A stretch of 19,196 nucleotides of DNA from Balneolaceae bacterium (GTDB taxonomy: Bacteria > Bacteroidota > Rhodothermia > Balneolales > Balneolaceae): positions 1 to 19,196 of the forward strand of contig SLGL01000097.1 in assembly GCA_007123785.1 (NCBI GenBank). The letters are read 5' to 3'. Below are positions 7,118 to 15,599 of the stretch, piece by piece (position 1 is the stretch's first letter; each line of letters starts with the position of its first letter). The notes below the pieces were generated by a model. It was not told the DNA's origin and ran no database searches. It was given only the letters and a program-made list of their open reading frames with translations. The position numbers and the translations under genes were made by a program.

Positions 7118-8374
7118 ATGTTTTTATATAGAAATTCCGGTATTATTTTCTGTTTGCTGATACTTGCAACAGTTGTTTATCTGGCCGGATGTCAGAAACA
7201 AGCCAATGAAGTATCAACTGCAGAATTTTTAAAAGAGCATGTCGAGTGGCTGGCAGATGATACCAGGAAAGGACGTCTGGCCGGAACCATGCAGGAGGCT
7301 GAAGCAGCCAATTATATTTCCGACCGGTTTTCGTTTTATGGATTGCTGCCGATGGTAAATATGGAGACCTACGTTCAGCAGTTCGAATTGACCGGCCCGA
7401 TAACTCAGCTGATGGAAGTGGAAAACCACATCTCACGTAATATTGTGGGGGGTGTGCCCGGAAGGGTACATCCTGAGCGATACATTATCATTGGTGCGCA
7501 TTACGACGGACAGGGTATGGGCGGACTTATTTCGATGGATTCGGGAGGAGAACCGGCTATTCACAATTCGGCCGATGACAACGCTTCGGGAACAGCGGGA
7601 CTTTTGTGGCTTGCCAGTCGTTTTGCAGAGAATCCTGCAAAAAATACGCTCATATTTATCGCTTTTTCCGGTGAAGAGCTCGGATTGCTTGGTGCCCGCA
7701 ATTATGTGGAAGAGTTGGAGATGCCGAAGGACTCTGTAATGGCGATGATCAACATGGACATGATCGGACGACTGAGCAACGGTGAGCTGAATATATTCGG
7801 AACCGGAACGGCCAATATATGGGATGACCTTCTGGATGAAGTGTCAGCAGATTCATTGGTAATTACACGTACACCCGGCGGAATGGGCAGCAGTGATCAC
7901 GCCGTTTTTTATGAAGCTGACATTCCTGTATTGCACTATTACACTGGCACGCACGACGATTATCACCGCGCTTCCGATACGGCCGATAAAATCAATTACA
8001 AAGGTATGGAATGGGTATTGGCGCATGTGGAACAGGCCATCCGGCTGCTGGATGAAAAAGCACCGGACGAGATCGAATTCAGAGAATCGACCGACCCGAG
8101 AGGCGTAACAATGAGACGTGATGGTGTTGGCCTGGGTGTGATTCCGGATTATACATGGTCCGGCAACGGTTTCAGGATAGAAACCGTTCGAGAAGGTAAC
8201 ACCGCAGAGGAAGCCGGAATAATCGATGGTGACATCATCATCCGCATGGACGACCGGGAAATCAGCGATATTTATGATTATATGGAGCTGATGAGCGATG
8301 TGGAAGAAGGGGATGAAATGACTGTCCGAATACTCCGCGGAGAAGAAGAAATTGAACTGACAGTCGTTTTTTGA
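7118..8374 (+). CDS. M28-family metallopeptidase lipoprotein with C-terminal PDZ domain
   Basis: The 418-residue protein has a lipoprotein signal with lipobox LAGC (Cys25), so it is anchored in the cell envelope. The M28 aminopeptidase-like domain covers about 40-312 and keeps every expected catalytic element: AHYDG (His128), SADDNASG (Asp154 bridging the two zincs), FSGEELGLLGA (Glu186 general base, Glu187 ligand), NMDMIGR (Asp214) and DDYHRASDT (His283). A PDZ domain follows at about 335-418 (GLGVIPDYTW, EEAGIIDGDIIIRMDD). The likely activity is removal of N-terminal residues from peptides outside the cytoplasm; true substrates are unknown. The gene is divergent from the TPP-controlled receptor, and its leader overlaps that gene's promoter region on the other strand. 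No clear Shine-Dalgarno is seen before the ATG. Confidence 0.93.
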   Translation: MFLYRNSGIIFCLLILATVVYLAGCQKQANEVSTAEFLKEHVEWLADDTRKGRLAGTMQEAEAANYISDRFSFYGLLPMVNMETYVQQFELTGPITQLMEVENHISRNIVGGVPGRVHPERYIIIGAHYDGQGMGGLISMDSGGEPAIHNSADDNASGTAGLLWLASRFAENPAKNTLIFIAFSGEELGLLGARNYVEELEMPKDSVMAMINMDMIGRLSNGELNIFGTGTANIWDDLLDEVSADSLVITRTPGGMGSSDHAVFYEADIPVLHYYTGTHDDYHRASDTADKINYKGMEWVLAHVEQAIRLLDEKAPDEIEFRESTDPRGVTMRRDGVGLGVIPDYTWSGNGFRIETVREGNTAEEAGIIDGDIIIRMDDREISDIYDYMELMSDVEEGDEMTVRILRGEEEIELTVVF

Positions 8375-8396
8375 GAAGCGATACAGGCAAGAGGGG

Positions 8397-8447
8397 CTTA
8401 ACCCGCATTTCTCACCAAGAATTTTAGTGTGAGAAATGCGGGTTAAG
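8397..8447. repeat. perfect 19-bp inverted repeat (dyad element)
   Basis: CTTAACCCGCATTTCTCAC (8397-8415) is followed after 13 bases by its exact reverse complement (8429-8447). The element starts 22 bases after the M28 peptidase stop. Neither side carries a T-run, so it does not look like a normal intrinsic terminator. It shares the core TGCGGGTTAA with the receptor terminator at 4361-4398, which hints at a dispersed intergenic repeat. Confidence 0.85.
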
Positions 8448-8534
8448 GGCCATCATAATATTACCTTTAGTAACAATAAATAATATACAAACTAACCCAC
8501 TCTGTAGTTTAAATCACATTATGAGAGATATCAG

Positions 8535-9512
8535 ATGAATAGAAAACAAAACATTGATATGAAAACCAAGTCAGTTTACTTTAAAATGATCTGTGCCATC
8601 ACAATTACTGTATTTACTCTACTGGCTTGTCAGGAGTCACACGAGCTGCCGCCGGTCCCATCGGGAGTACAGGGCTATTCTCTGCTGGGCGATACTCTCA
8701 GAACCCCGGAAATAGATTCCCAAACCTATGATGAACACAATACCAACCTCCTTCAGGCTGTGATGGATTATCGTGTTGACCCCGAAGACCCCGAAGTAAT
8801 TATCTGGCTGGGAAGACGAACTGCCTATCTGGGAGAATATCGTGAAGCGGTACGCATTTTTACCGAAGGAATTTTCAAACATCCCGAAGACCCGCGTATG
8901 TACCGGCACAGAGGGCACCGTTATCTTACACTGCGAATGTTCGATATGGCCATTCGAGATTTTGAAAATGCAGAAAGCCTTATGCGAAACCGGGAAGACC
9001 AGGTTGAGCCGGACGGCCTGCCCAATCCTGCTGGAATTCCCACAAGTACACTCAAATCGAATGTGTGGTACCACATGGGGCTGGCCTATTACGCTAAAGG
9101 TGATTTTCAAAACGCAGCCGATGCATACGAAAAGGCCCTGGAACTTGAACTGTCCGAAGACATGCGAATCGCCACGCTCTACTGGTATTACATGGCACTA
9201 AAGCGGATGGGCAAAGATGTGGAGGCGGGTCGGGCTATAGCCGACATTCAGCCCGATGTCGAATTACTGGAAAATGATGTTTACCTGAACCTTATCCTCG
9301 TTTTTAACGGAATTTTTGACACCAACCGTTTGCTGGAGTCTGGCGAAGATGCGCTTCAAAATGCGACCCTGGGATACGGAATCGGGAACTGGCACTACAT
9401 TAACGGAAGGGAGGAGAGGGCCGTGGAGATCTGGAAATTGGTTTACGATTCCGGCCAGTGGCCTTCTTTCGGATTCATCGCCGCAGAGGCGGAGCTGGCG
9501 CGTCTACAGTGA
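8535..9512 (+). CDS. TPR-repeat lipoprotein of unknown function
   Basis: The 325-residue protein has an N-terminal hydrophobic segment (about 18-31) ending in lipobox LLAC (Cys32), marking it as a lipoprotein. Helical repeats of TPR type follow: about 86-119 (VIIWLGRRTAYLGEYREAV), 120-150 (YRHRGHRYLTLRMFDMAI) and 176-209 (WYHMGLAYYAKGDFQNAA), with further helices to the C-terminus. TPR lipoproteins usually serve as binding scaffolds in the envelope; no enzyme motif is present. The start could be the ATG at 8535 (weak GAGA upstream) or at 8559, which would trim eight polar residues before the signal. The gene follows the M28 peptidase gene on the same strand, but the 160-base gap with a strong dyad makes shared transcription uncertain. 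It converges on the membrane-protein gene at 9561. Confidence 0.82.
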   Translation: MNRKQNIDMKTKSVYFKMICAITITVFTLLACQESHELPPVPSGVQGYSLLGDTLRTPEIDSQTYDEHNTNLLQAVMDYRVDPEDPEVIIWLGRRTAYLGEYREAVRIFTEGIFKHPEDPRMYRHRGHRYLTLRMFDMAIRDFENAESLMRNREDQVEPDGLPNPAGIPTSTLKSNVWYHMGLAYYAKGDFQNAADAYEKALELELSEDMRIATLYWYYMALKRMGKDVEAGRAIADIQPDVELLENDVYLNLILVFNGIFDTNRLLESGEDALQNATLGYGIGNWHYINGREERAVEIWKLVYDSGQWPSFGFIAAEAELARLQ

Positions 9513-9560
9513 GTCCAAAAATTTCTTATTGAGGTACACGGGCTTAACTGATTTCAGTTT

Positions 9561-10025
9561 CTAATCACTTTTGGTCAATCCGAAAAATAAGACAACAGCC
9601 AGTCCCATTATAATGATCATGCGAATAATACTAAGTATTTCCCATAAACCGGCACGATTGGTGAGTTCAGTATCAGCGGTTTCGCTAAATTCAACGGTAG
9701 TAAGGGCTATCAATTCTGGTACAAAATAGATTGCCGTTGAAATCAGAATCAATATATATCCCGAAAATGCGATCAGCAGGTATTTCCGTTGTGCTGATTT
9801 CCAGCATAAAATGAGAGTGGTGATCATAAACAACAGGGTAACGGGATGTATCATCATCCAAAAGGACTCTGGATTGATTCCATATTCACCCTGGAACATG
9901 CTCAGCGAAGCCGGAGGAGCTGCACTCCACTGAGGCACCACGGCAATATGTTCGTAGAGAGCAGCGCCGGAAATCATTGTAAAGAATAAACAGGTCAGCA
10001 GATAAATCAGATTTTTTAGATTCAT
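9561..10025 (-). CDS. small four-helix membrane protein (DUF1772-like)
   Basis: The 154-residue product has four predicted transmembrane segments: about 5-25, 57-75, 83-105 and 131-150. The segment GAALYEHIAVVPQW after the first helix, then PPASLSMFQGEYG and FWMMIHPVTLL, resembles the DUF1772 family pattern of small membrane proteins, some members of which are annotated as anthrone oxygenase-like. That link is from memory and weak. It would lie in the inner membrane. It is downstream of, and in the same direction as, the AraC-family regulator, with a 77-base gap, so the two may be co-transcribed. No terminator or clear Shine-Dalgarno is visible in that gap. Confidence 0.65.
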   Translation of the reverse strand: MNLKNLIYLLTCLFFTMISGAALYEHIAVVPQWSAAPPASLSMFQGEYGINPESFWMMIHPVTLLFMITTLILCWKSAQRKYLLIAFSGYILILISTAIYFVPELIALTTVEFSETADTELTNRAGLWEILSIIRMIIIMGLAVVLFFGLTKSD

Positions 10026-10102
10026 AGCGAATAATGTAAGGATGGTTTATACTCAGAAGAAGTTGTCTGTGACCGAAGTAAAAAAATTGTATGAGTCGGA
10101 CA

Positions 10103-10987
10103 TCAGTGCGGAATTTCAAAAATATGGCCGGGAATGATCCCTTTCTTTACGATGTAGTTGCCCGGTGTCATTCCGGTGAAGAGCCTGAATGTCCGGATAA
10201 AGTGAGACTGATCATAAAAACCGCATTCAAGTCCGACGGCAGTCAGTTTTTGACCAGATTGATGCAGGCATTTGAGTGCCGCCAGATACTTTTTGTAGAG
10301 TATCAGTTTTTCAGGAGAGAGACCTAAAAAATGTCTGCAAAGTCTCCTGAGGTGTCGTTCAGACAAAGAATAATCTTCTCCGAGTTTTCTTACTGACAGG
10401 TGAATGATATTTTGATTGAGGTGGAGAGAAAGTATTCGCCTGTATATATCCATATCGAGGTAACATTCGGAAAGTTTTTTGTCTAACCAGTTCAGAACCA
10501 GGTTTACCTGCATCAAAAAGTTATGCGTTTCAGAGAGCTGTTCGGTAAGATGATTCAGAGATTTACAGATAACTTCCTTTCCCAGTATCTGGTTATTGCA
10601 CTCCTCCAACGTAAGGTCAAAAAGAGAGGGGAGTGCACAGGGGTGAAGCTGCAGGCCAAAATAGTGTTGGCCTTTTGGAAGGGATACATGAACCGGAGAA
10701 AAATTTAAACCGTTAACAAATACAGACGGGAGTGGGCTTGAGGTCTTTTCCCCGAACTTTCTGAAGGAGATACCATCCGAAAAGTTGAAAACGATTTCGA
10801 CCGTTCCTTTAGGCAGAACCGTTTCAAGCCGTGTAACATCGGATGCTCCGCAGGTTTTCCAGATTTTACCAATGAACAGTTTTTCAGGAACGGTTTCTGG
10901 TATGTAGTGCCAAACCTTCTGATTCAGTGTAGTAGCTTGTTTTGGAAGCTTTATTGCCGGCAGGTTATCGAAGTAATTGTATTTCAT
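10103..10987 (-). CDS. AraC-family transcriptional regulator
   Basis: The 294-residue protein has the two helix-turn-helix units of the AraC/XylS DNA-binding domain in the C-terminal third, about residues 186-281: the first covers SVRKLGEDYSLSERHLRRLC (199-218), and the second is LTAVGLECGFYDQSHFIRTF (248-267) followed by TGMTPGNY. The N-terminal part (about 15-135) with LPKGTVEIVFNFSD at 59-71 matches the sensor-like domain annotated DUF6597 in many Bacteroidota AraC proteins, whose ligand is unknown. It is expected to bind DNA as an activator or repressor in the cytoplasm. The likely target is its own transcript and the membrane-protein gene at 9561 just downstream. A hairpin around 10995-11021 lies just before the ATG. 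The DNA-binding family is certain; the inducer is not. Confidence 0.92.
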   Translation of the reverse strand: MKYNYFDNLPAIKLPKQATTLNQKVWHYIPETVPEKLFIGKIWKTCGASDVTRLETVLPKGTVEIVFNFSDGISFRKFGEKTSSPLPSVFVNGLNFSPVHVSLPKGQHYFGLQLHPCALPSLFDLTLEECNNQILGKEVICKSLNHLTEQLSETHNFLMQVNLVLNWLDKKLSECYLDMDIYRRILSLHLNQNIIHLSVRKLGEDYSLSERHLRRLCRHFLGLSPEKLILYKKYLAALKCLHQSGQKLTAVGLECGFYDQSHFIRTFRLFTGMTPGNYIVKKGIIPGHIFEIPH

Positions 10988-10994
10988 GAGGGCT

Positions 10995-11021
10995 GGCTTT
11001 GCTTTTTTTAAGTAAAAAGCC
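10995..11021 (-). promoter_or_regulatory. hairpin in the leader of the AraC-family gene
   Basis: GGCTTT (10995-11000) and AAAGCC (11016-11021) form a 6-bp stem with an A/T-rich loop that begins 8 bases upstream of the regulator's ATG. It would cover the ribosome landing site. Several alternative A/T pairings are possible within the loop. Its function is unknown. Confidence 0.25.
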
Positions 11022-11178
11022 GGGTTAACTCATAAAATGTAATGATTTGTTGATTGATGAGAATGTATAAATTTTCTGGAAGATTTTCGCTATGCTTGGA
11101 AGTTTGTTGACAGATCTAAAAACAATCATATATCCGTAGTATTTACAGATGACAGGACATTAGATGAGTATGGAAGTA

Positions 11179-11208
11179 AAAAAGTTCAGGCTGATCCAAA
11201 TGCCTGAA
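11179..11208 (-). terminator. intrinsic terminator after smc
   Basis: TTCAGGC (11185-11191) and GCCTGAA (11202-11208) form a perfect 7-bp stem with a 10-base loop. Read on the minus strand it ends in CTTTTTT. It lies 23 bases after the smc stop codon at 11232, the right place and orientation for the smc terminator. Confidence 0.78.
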
Positions 11209-11231
11209 AACCGAATGGAGGGCTGGTACTT

Positions 11232-14200
11232 TTAAACCGCTGCTACCTCGTCAAGTTTCACACCCACAAGGCGGCTTACACCGGTTTCAGGCATGGTAAC
11301 ACCATACATCATCTCCGCTTTCGACATGGTTTTTTTGTTGTGTGTGATGATGATGAACTGAGTTTCCTGACTGAACTTTTTCAGCATTTGTGAAAATCGT
11401 TCGATATTAGCGTCATCCAGCGGGGCATCCACCTCATCCAGAACACAGAAAGGGGAGGGCTTTACAAGGTAAATCGCAAAAAGAAGAGCAATGGCCGTCA
11501 GCGTTTTTTCACCTCCAGAAAGTTGATTTATACTCGATGGCCTCTTTCCTTTCGGATTGGCTTTAATTTCAATTTTAGCCTCGAGCGGGTCTTCAGCATC
11601 CTGTTCAATCAGCAGGTCACAATAATCATCCTCGTGAAAGAGAGTGTGAAATACACTTTGAAAGTTTAGCCGGATCTTCTCAAATGTTTCATTAAATCGT
11701 TCAGTTGCGGTTTGATTAATCTCACGGATCGTTTCCCGCATCTCTTTTTCTGCCTGATGGAGATCTTCAATCTGGTTTTCATAAAATTCCAGCCGCTCTT
11801 TCTCTTCTTTAAACTCTTCTATGGCCAGTGGATTTACATCCCCGATTCGGTTCAGTTTTTGACGGAGATTGCCAATTCTGGTTTTGGCTTCATCCGGTTC
11901 AAGATCTTCGGGTAACTTCTCTATTACCTGGTCCATTAAAATACCGTAGGTTTCCCAGATGTGGTCGGAGAGAGACTGAGCCTGAATTTCGAATTTTTCT
12001 TTAGCCATCGTAAGGTGATGAACCAGCTCCAGGTTCACCTCTTTCCGCCGTCTCAGCTCTTTCAGCTCCTTCTCAATTTCGTTGATCTGACCACGCTGAC
12101 GACTGCTCTCTTTTCTTGCTTCTTCCAGCCTGGAGTCAGCCGCGGTTTTCTGAACCCGTGTTGTTTCGAGCTCTTTTTCGGTCTCTTCAATTTCTGCTTT
12201 GTAGGAGGTAATTTTATCACGGCTCTTGCCGAGCAGTTCACTGCGGGTTTCCAGCCTCTGTTTCATATTGGCAATGCCCGACTCCGCCCGTTCAACATCG
12301 CGGCCAAGGTTGTCAGTTTTGTTCTTCAGATCCTGGTGTTTAAGCTGTGCGTCGTTGTAGCGATTTTGGGCAATGGCTCGCTGTTCTTCAAGTTTTTGAA
12401 GAGTTTTCTTTTTCTCCTCTTGCTGCCGGCCCAGGCCCGAAATTTTTTGCTGAAGCTCTTTCTGTTGTGGCTGGAGGTTTTCAAGCTCCTCTTCAGCCAG
12501 GTCGCGACTGCCCGCCATTGACTCTTTCCGAGTATTCAGTTCGACAATGTTTTTCTCATACACCTGAACACTCGACTGATAGCGGCTCATTTTTTGTTCA
12601 AGTTCCCGTGCAGATTTTTGCAAATCACGGATCCCCTTTCGGATCGATTCCTGGTCAATCTCTTTTAGCTTTTCACTGTTATTCTCAAGGTTCTGCACTT
12701 CTTTTTGTAGAGAATCTTCAATTTTGGCCTGCTGTTTACCCAGTTTTTCAAGTTTGTCTTTCAGCCCAAGACGAATACCCGCCTGCTGGTTACGACTGCC
12801 GCTTTTCAGAATCCGTTCGGAGGTGATCAGGTCACCTTCGGATGTAACCGCCGATGAACCTCTGCTTTGCAAAAGTGCTCCTGCTTCATCCAGGTTGTCA
12901 GCCAATAAAACCTGACCCAAAAGAAGTTCTGCAACCTTTTTAAACGGCAGATCAAACTGAACGTGCTGCAAAATGGATTCACCTTCAACCGGGTACGTTT
13001 CTTTCAGTTCGTGCATAGGAATGAAAGTTGCCCGTCCTCTTTTATTCTCCCTAAGGATCTCAGAAGCGTGTCTGGCATCCGCCATCGAGCCGGTGACAAG
13101 ATAGTTGACCGCATCACCCAGTGCCGCTTCCAAAGCTGCGGTGTACTCTTCGCGGGTCTGTAATATTTCACCAACAGGTATCAAAAGTTCAAACGCTTCA
13201 GAGTGATTATCTATCAGGTAAGCCACCGATGAGGGCATCGCTTCATTCGATTCGGCAATACTGTTTAAAAGAGTGATTTCAGACTGAACGGCATCCCTGT
13301 TGCTCTTGAGACTTCGGATTGAATCACGCAAGGATTCCCGCTGGTTTTCGAGTTCGGTTCGTTTATCGATCGCTTGTTTCAGCAGTTGTTCCTGTTCTTC
13401 TATCCTGGTGTTTATGTTGTCAGCCTTCTCTTTGACAAGTTTCAGTTCACCCTGGGCATTCAGAATTTCATCTTCAAAATTTTCGATGTCACGGCCTATT
13501 CGCAGCTCATCATCCTCGCTGCTCTCCAGTTTCGATTCCAGTTTGATACGGCTTGTCTGGAGTCCTGTGAGTTTTTTGTTGGCATCACTGATGGCAATTT
13601 CCAGTTCATAAAGTTCGTGGCGCACCCTTGTAAACTTCTGCTGAACTTCGGAAAATGTACTTTTAGATTCACTCAGGCTCTTTTTCGACTTTTCAATTTC
13701 ATCCGAGAATCCTTCCAGTTTTTTAATGCTGGCCGCTTTTAATACTTCGAGTTCGTCAAGGTCGATGTTGCTCTGTTCGATGTCTGACAGATGCTGATTA
13801 ATGACACTTTCTTCATTTACAATTTTTTCCCGGTTAATTTTAAGCGATGTTTCCATCTCTCTGATGGCGGAATGGAGCTGGCTCACACGGCGGTTAGCTT
13901 CGGCTTCGTTCCGTTCTTTTTCGAGCAATCTGGCACGGGTTTTCTCTTCGGCTTCTTCCAGTTCATTTACCCGTTCGCCTACCTCTTTTTTCTCTTTTTC
14001 AGCGTTTTTGATGCGGGCTTCAAGAGGCTCCAGTTCCTCTTTAATGGTGTTATATTCGTGAAGTGTATACGCCTTGTCGAGTTGTTCCAGTTCAGCCCTG
14101 AATTTCTTGGCTTTTGCGGCTTTGTCTGCCTGTATTTCGAGGGAGCGTGTTTTTTTTCGAATTTCAACAAGAATATCTTCCAGCCGCTGAAGGTTTTTCA

Positions 14201-14753
14201 GGGTTTCATCCAGCTTCCGGATAGTTTGTCTCCGATTCTCTTTGTACCGGGTAACTCCGGCGGCTTCTTCAAAAAGTCGGCGCCGGTCGTTGTTTCGGTC
14301 ATTCAGGATCTCTTCAACCATTTTCAGTTCAATTACAGAATAGGCGTCCGAACTCATCCCTGTATCCATAAACAGGTCCATAATGTCCTTGAGCCTGCAG
14401 GATGTGTTGTTTATGAGATACTCGCTGTCACCCGAACGATAGAGCCGCCGAGTGATGGTAAGCTCGCTGTACTCGACCGGAAGTATGCCCTTGTCATTCA
14501 CGAAGGTGAGGGATACATCGGCCATGCCTAAAGCCTTTTTCTTCGCTGTTCCGTTAAAGATTACATTGCTCATCGAGCTGGATCGAAGAAGAGTGGGCCG
14601 CTGTTCGCCGAGAACCCATCGCAGGGCATCCACAATGTTTGATTTACCACATCCGTTCGGCCCAACGATGGCTGTGATGCCGTCATCAAATTTTACATGT
14701 GTTTTATGGGCAAAACTTTTAAAGCCGTGTAATTCGAGTTCGGAAATATACAT
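11232..14753 (-). CDS. smc: chromosome segregation ATPase SMC
   Basis: The 1173-residue length and layout are those of bacterial SMC, the core ATPase of condensin that folds and helps segregate the chromosome with ScpA and ScpB. The N-terminal head has MYISELELHGFKSFA and Walker A GPNGCGKS (31-38). Two long charged coiled coils (about 165-500 and 665-1000) flank the hinge domain (about 508-660, with VGEILQTREEY, AALGDAVNYLV and AVTSEGDLIT). The C-terminal head has the ABC signature LSGGEKTLTA (1078-1087) and Walker B FCVLDEVDAP with Asp1106 and Glu1107. All catalytic elements are intact. The ATG at 14753 gives the canonical N-terminus. smc follows frr after 195 bases and ends with its own terminator. 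Partner genes scpA and scpB are not in the window. Confidence 0.98.
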   Translation of the reverse strand: MYISELELHGFKSFAHKTHVKFDDGITAIVGPNGCGKSNIVDALRWVLGEQRPTLLRSSSMSNVIFNGTAKKKALGMADVSLTFVNDKGILPVEYSELTITRRLYRSGDSEYLINNTSCRLKDIMDLFMDTGMSSDAYSVIELKMVEEILNDRNNDRRRLFEEAAGVTRYKENRRQTIRKLDETLKNLQRLEDILVEIRKKTRSLEIQADKAAKAKKFRAELEQLDKAYTLHEYNTIKEELEPLEARIKNAEKEKKEVGERVNELEEAEEKTRARLLEKERNEAEANRRVSQLHSAIREMETSLKINREKIVNEESVINQHLSDIEQSNIDLDELEVLKAASIKKLEGFSDEIEKSKKSLSESKSTFSEVQQKFTRVRHELYELEIAISDANKKLTGLQTSRIKLESKLESSEDDELRIGRDIENFEDEILNAQGELKLVKEKADNINTRIEEQEQLLKQAIDKRTELENQRESLRDSIRSLKSNRDAVQSEITLLNSIAESNEAMPSSVAYLIDNHSEAFELLIPVGEILQTREEYTAALEAALGDAVNYLVTGSMADARHASEILRENKRGRATFIPMHELKETYPVEGESILQHVQFDLPFKKVAELLLGQVLLADNLDEAGALLQSRGSSAVTSEGDLITSERILKSGSRNQQAGIRLGLKDKLEKLGKQQAKIEDSLQKEVQNLENNSEKLKEIDQESIRKGIRDLQKSARELEQKMSRYQSSVQVYEKNIVELNTRKESMAGSRDLAEEELENLQPQQKELQQKISGLGRQQEEKKKTLQKLEEQRAIAQNRYNDAQLKHQDLKNKTDNLGRDVERAESGIANMKQRLETRSELLGKSRDKITSYKAEIEETEKELETTRVQKTAADSRLEEARKESSRQRGQINEIEKELKELRRRKEVNLELVHHLTMAKEKFEIQAQSLSDHIWETYGILMDQVIEKLPEDLEPDEAKTRIGNLRQKLNRIGDVNPLAIEEFKEEKERLEFYENQIEDLHQAEKEMRETIREINQTATERFNETFEKIRLNFQSVFHTLFHEDDYCDLLIEQDAEDPLEAKIEIKANPKGKRPSSINQLSGGEKTLTAIALLFAIYLVKPSPFCVLDEVDAPLDDANIERFSQMLKKFSQETQFIIITHNKKTMSKAEMMYGVTMPETGVSRLVGVKLDEVAAV

Positions 14754-14834
14754 GAAAGATCAGGTTGCTGTAAAAAGGCTGCGGTAATTCAATTGTTTTG
14801 CCTTACATGTAAAGTGTTGAGATCATCCCTCAAT

Positions 14835-14907
14835 TTAATCTGAATTATTCACCAGGGAATTATTGTATAGTCAAGGCGAAGTTGAAATTGTCAATAATTC
14901 AGGTTAG
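14835..14907. repeat. inverted and direct repeats in the frr-smc gap
   Basis: CTGAATTATT (14840-14849) recurs inverted as AATAATTCAG (14893-14902), and the flanking bases extend the match imperfectly. A further direct copy of GAATTATT lies at 14857-14864, 15 bases after the first. The cluster lies 84-154 bases upstream of the smc start and could be an operator or a long-range hairpin. A sigma-70-like pair, TTGACA (14894-14889) and TATACA (14869-14864), overlaps it with a long 19-base spacer. No function is assigned. Confidence 0.35.
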
Positions 14908-14948
14908 TTGAAAGTTCATTAAAAAAGAAATCGTGGCAAAAAAAGGTG

Positions 14949-15518
14949 CTATACCGTCATAATTTCGCTCTCCTTGGCTTCGAGCATTTCGTCCACTTTA
15001 CTGATGTATTTATCGGTCAGTTTTTGAACTTCTTCTTCACCTTCATATCGGCTGTCTTCAGGGAGTGATTCACTTTGTACAGTTTTTTTTATTTCGTCGT
15101 TGGCATCCCGGCGGTTATTTCTGATACTGATTCGTGCCTTCTCGGCAACATCTTTAGCATGTTTTACCAGTTCTATCCGCCTCTCTTCCGAAAGCATCGG
15201 TAAAGGGATACGAATAATAGATCCGTCATTATTGGGATTCAGTCCCAGTCCGGCCGACATAATCGCTTTTTCAATATCTTCCATCACAGATTTGTCGTAG
15301 GGTTGGACGGTAAGGAGCCTGGGTTCTGGTGCAGCTACAGTAGCAAGCTGGTTAAGCGGAGTTTGAGAGCCGTAATAATCAACTTTCACCTGGTTGAGAA
15401 GTGATGGATTTGCTTTCCCGGCACGGATGACGGCAAATTCATTTTTGCAAAAGGCGACAGCCTCGGCCATACTTTCACCAGCCGCGTCGATGATGAGTTG
15501 TAATTCTTCGGAAATCAT
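14949..15518 (-). CDS. frr: ribosome recycling factor
   Basis: The 189-residue protein is full length for RRF, which with EF-G splits the post-termination ribosome. The N-terminal helix is followed by IRAGKANPSLL (31-41), VDYYGSQTPLNQLATV, LTVQPYDKSVM, and the C-terminal helices carry ISIRNNRRDANDEIKK, which holds the arginine needed for ribosome binding in characterised RRFs. The final helix is DKYISKVDEMLEAKE. The gene lies 81 bases after pyrH on the same strand, the standard pyrH-frr pair, and the two are probably co-transcribed. No Shine-Dalgarno is visible before the ATG, and no clear terminator follows. Confidence 0.98.
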   Translation of the reverse strand: MISEELQLIIDAAGESMAEAVAFCKNEFAVIRAGKANPSLLNQVKVDYYGSQTPLNQLATVAAPEPRLLTVQPYDKSVMEDIEKAIMSAGLGLNPNNDGSIIRIPLPMLSEERRIELVKHAKDVAEKARISIRNNRRDANDEIKKTVQSESLPEDSRYEGEEEVQKLTDKYISKVDEMLEAKESEIMTV

Positions 15519-15599
15519 AAGTTTAGAATATTTTTAAGTTTTAGTTCCGGAAAACGGGTCGATGAATGATAGCCATCGGCAACATCAAATTTAACAAAA

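Noticed and set aside
6910..7131. Plus-strand open frame of 73 codons overlapping the TPP aptamer
   Set aside because: It is the complement of a conserved structured RNA and overlaps the M28 peptidase start; no protein evidence.
9546..9559. AACTG-ATTT-CAGTT hairpin between the convergent TPR and membrane-protein genes as a terminator
   Set aside because: Only five A/T-rich base pairs and no clean T-run on either strand.
11712..14787. Many long open frames on the plus strand opposite smc
   Set aside because: They are antisense to a complete, conserved SMC coding sequence; their low-complexity Phe/Ser-rich products are what the complement of coiled-coil codons gives.
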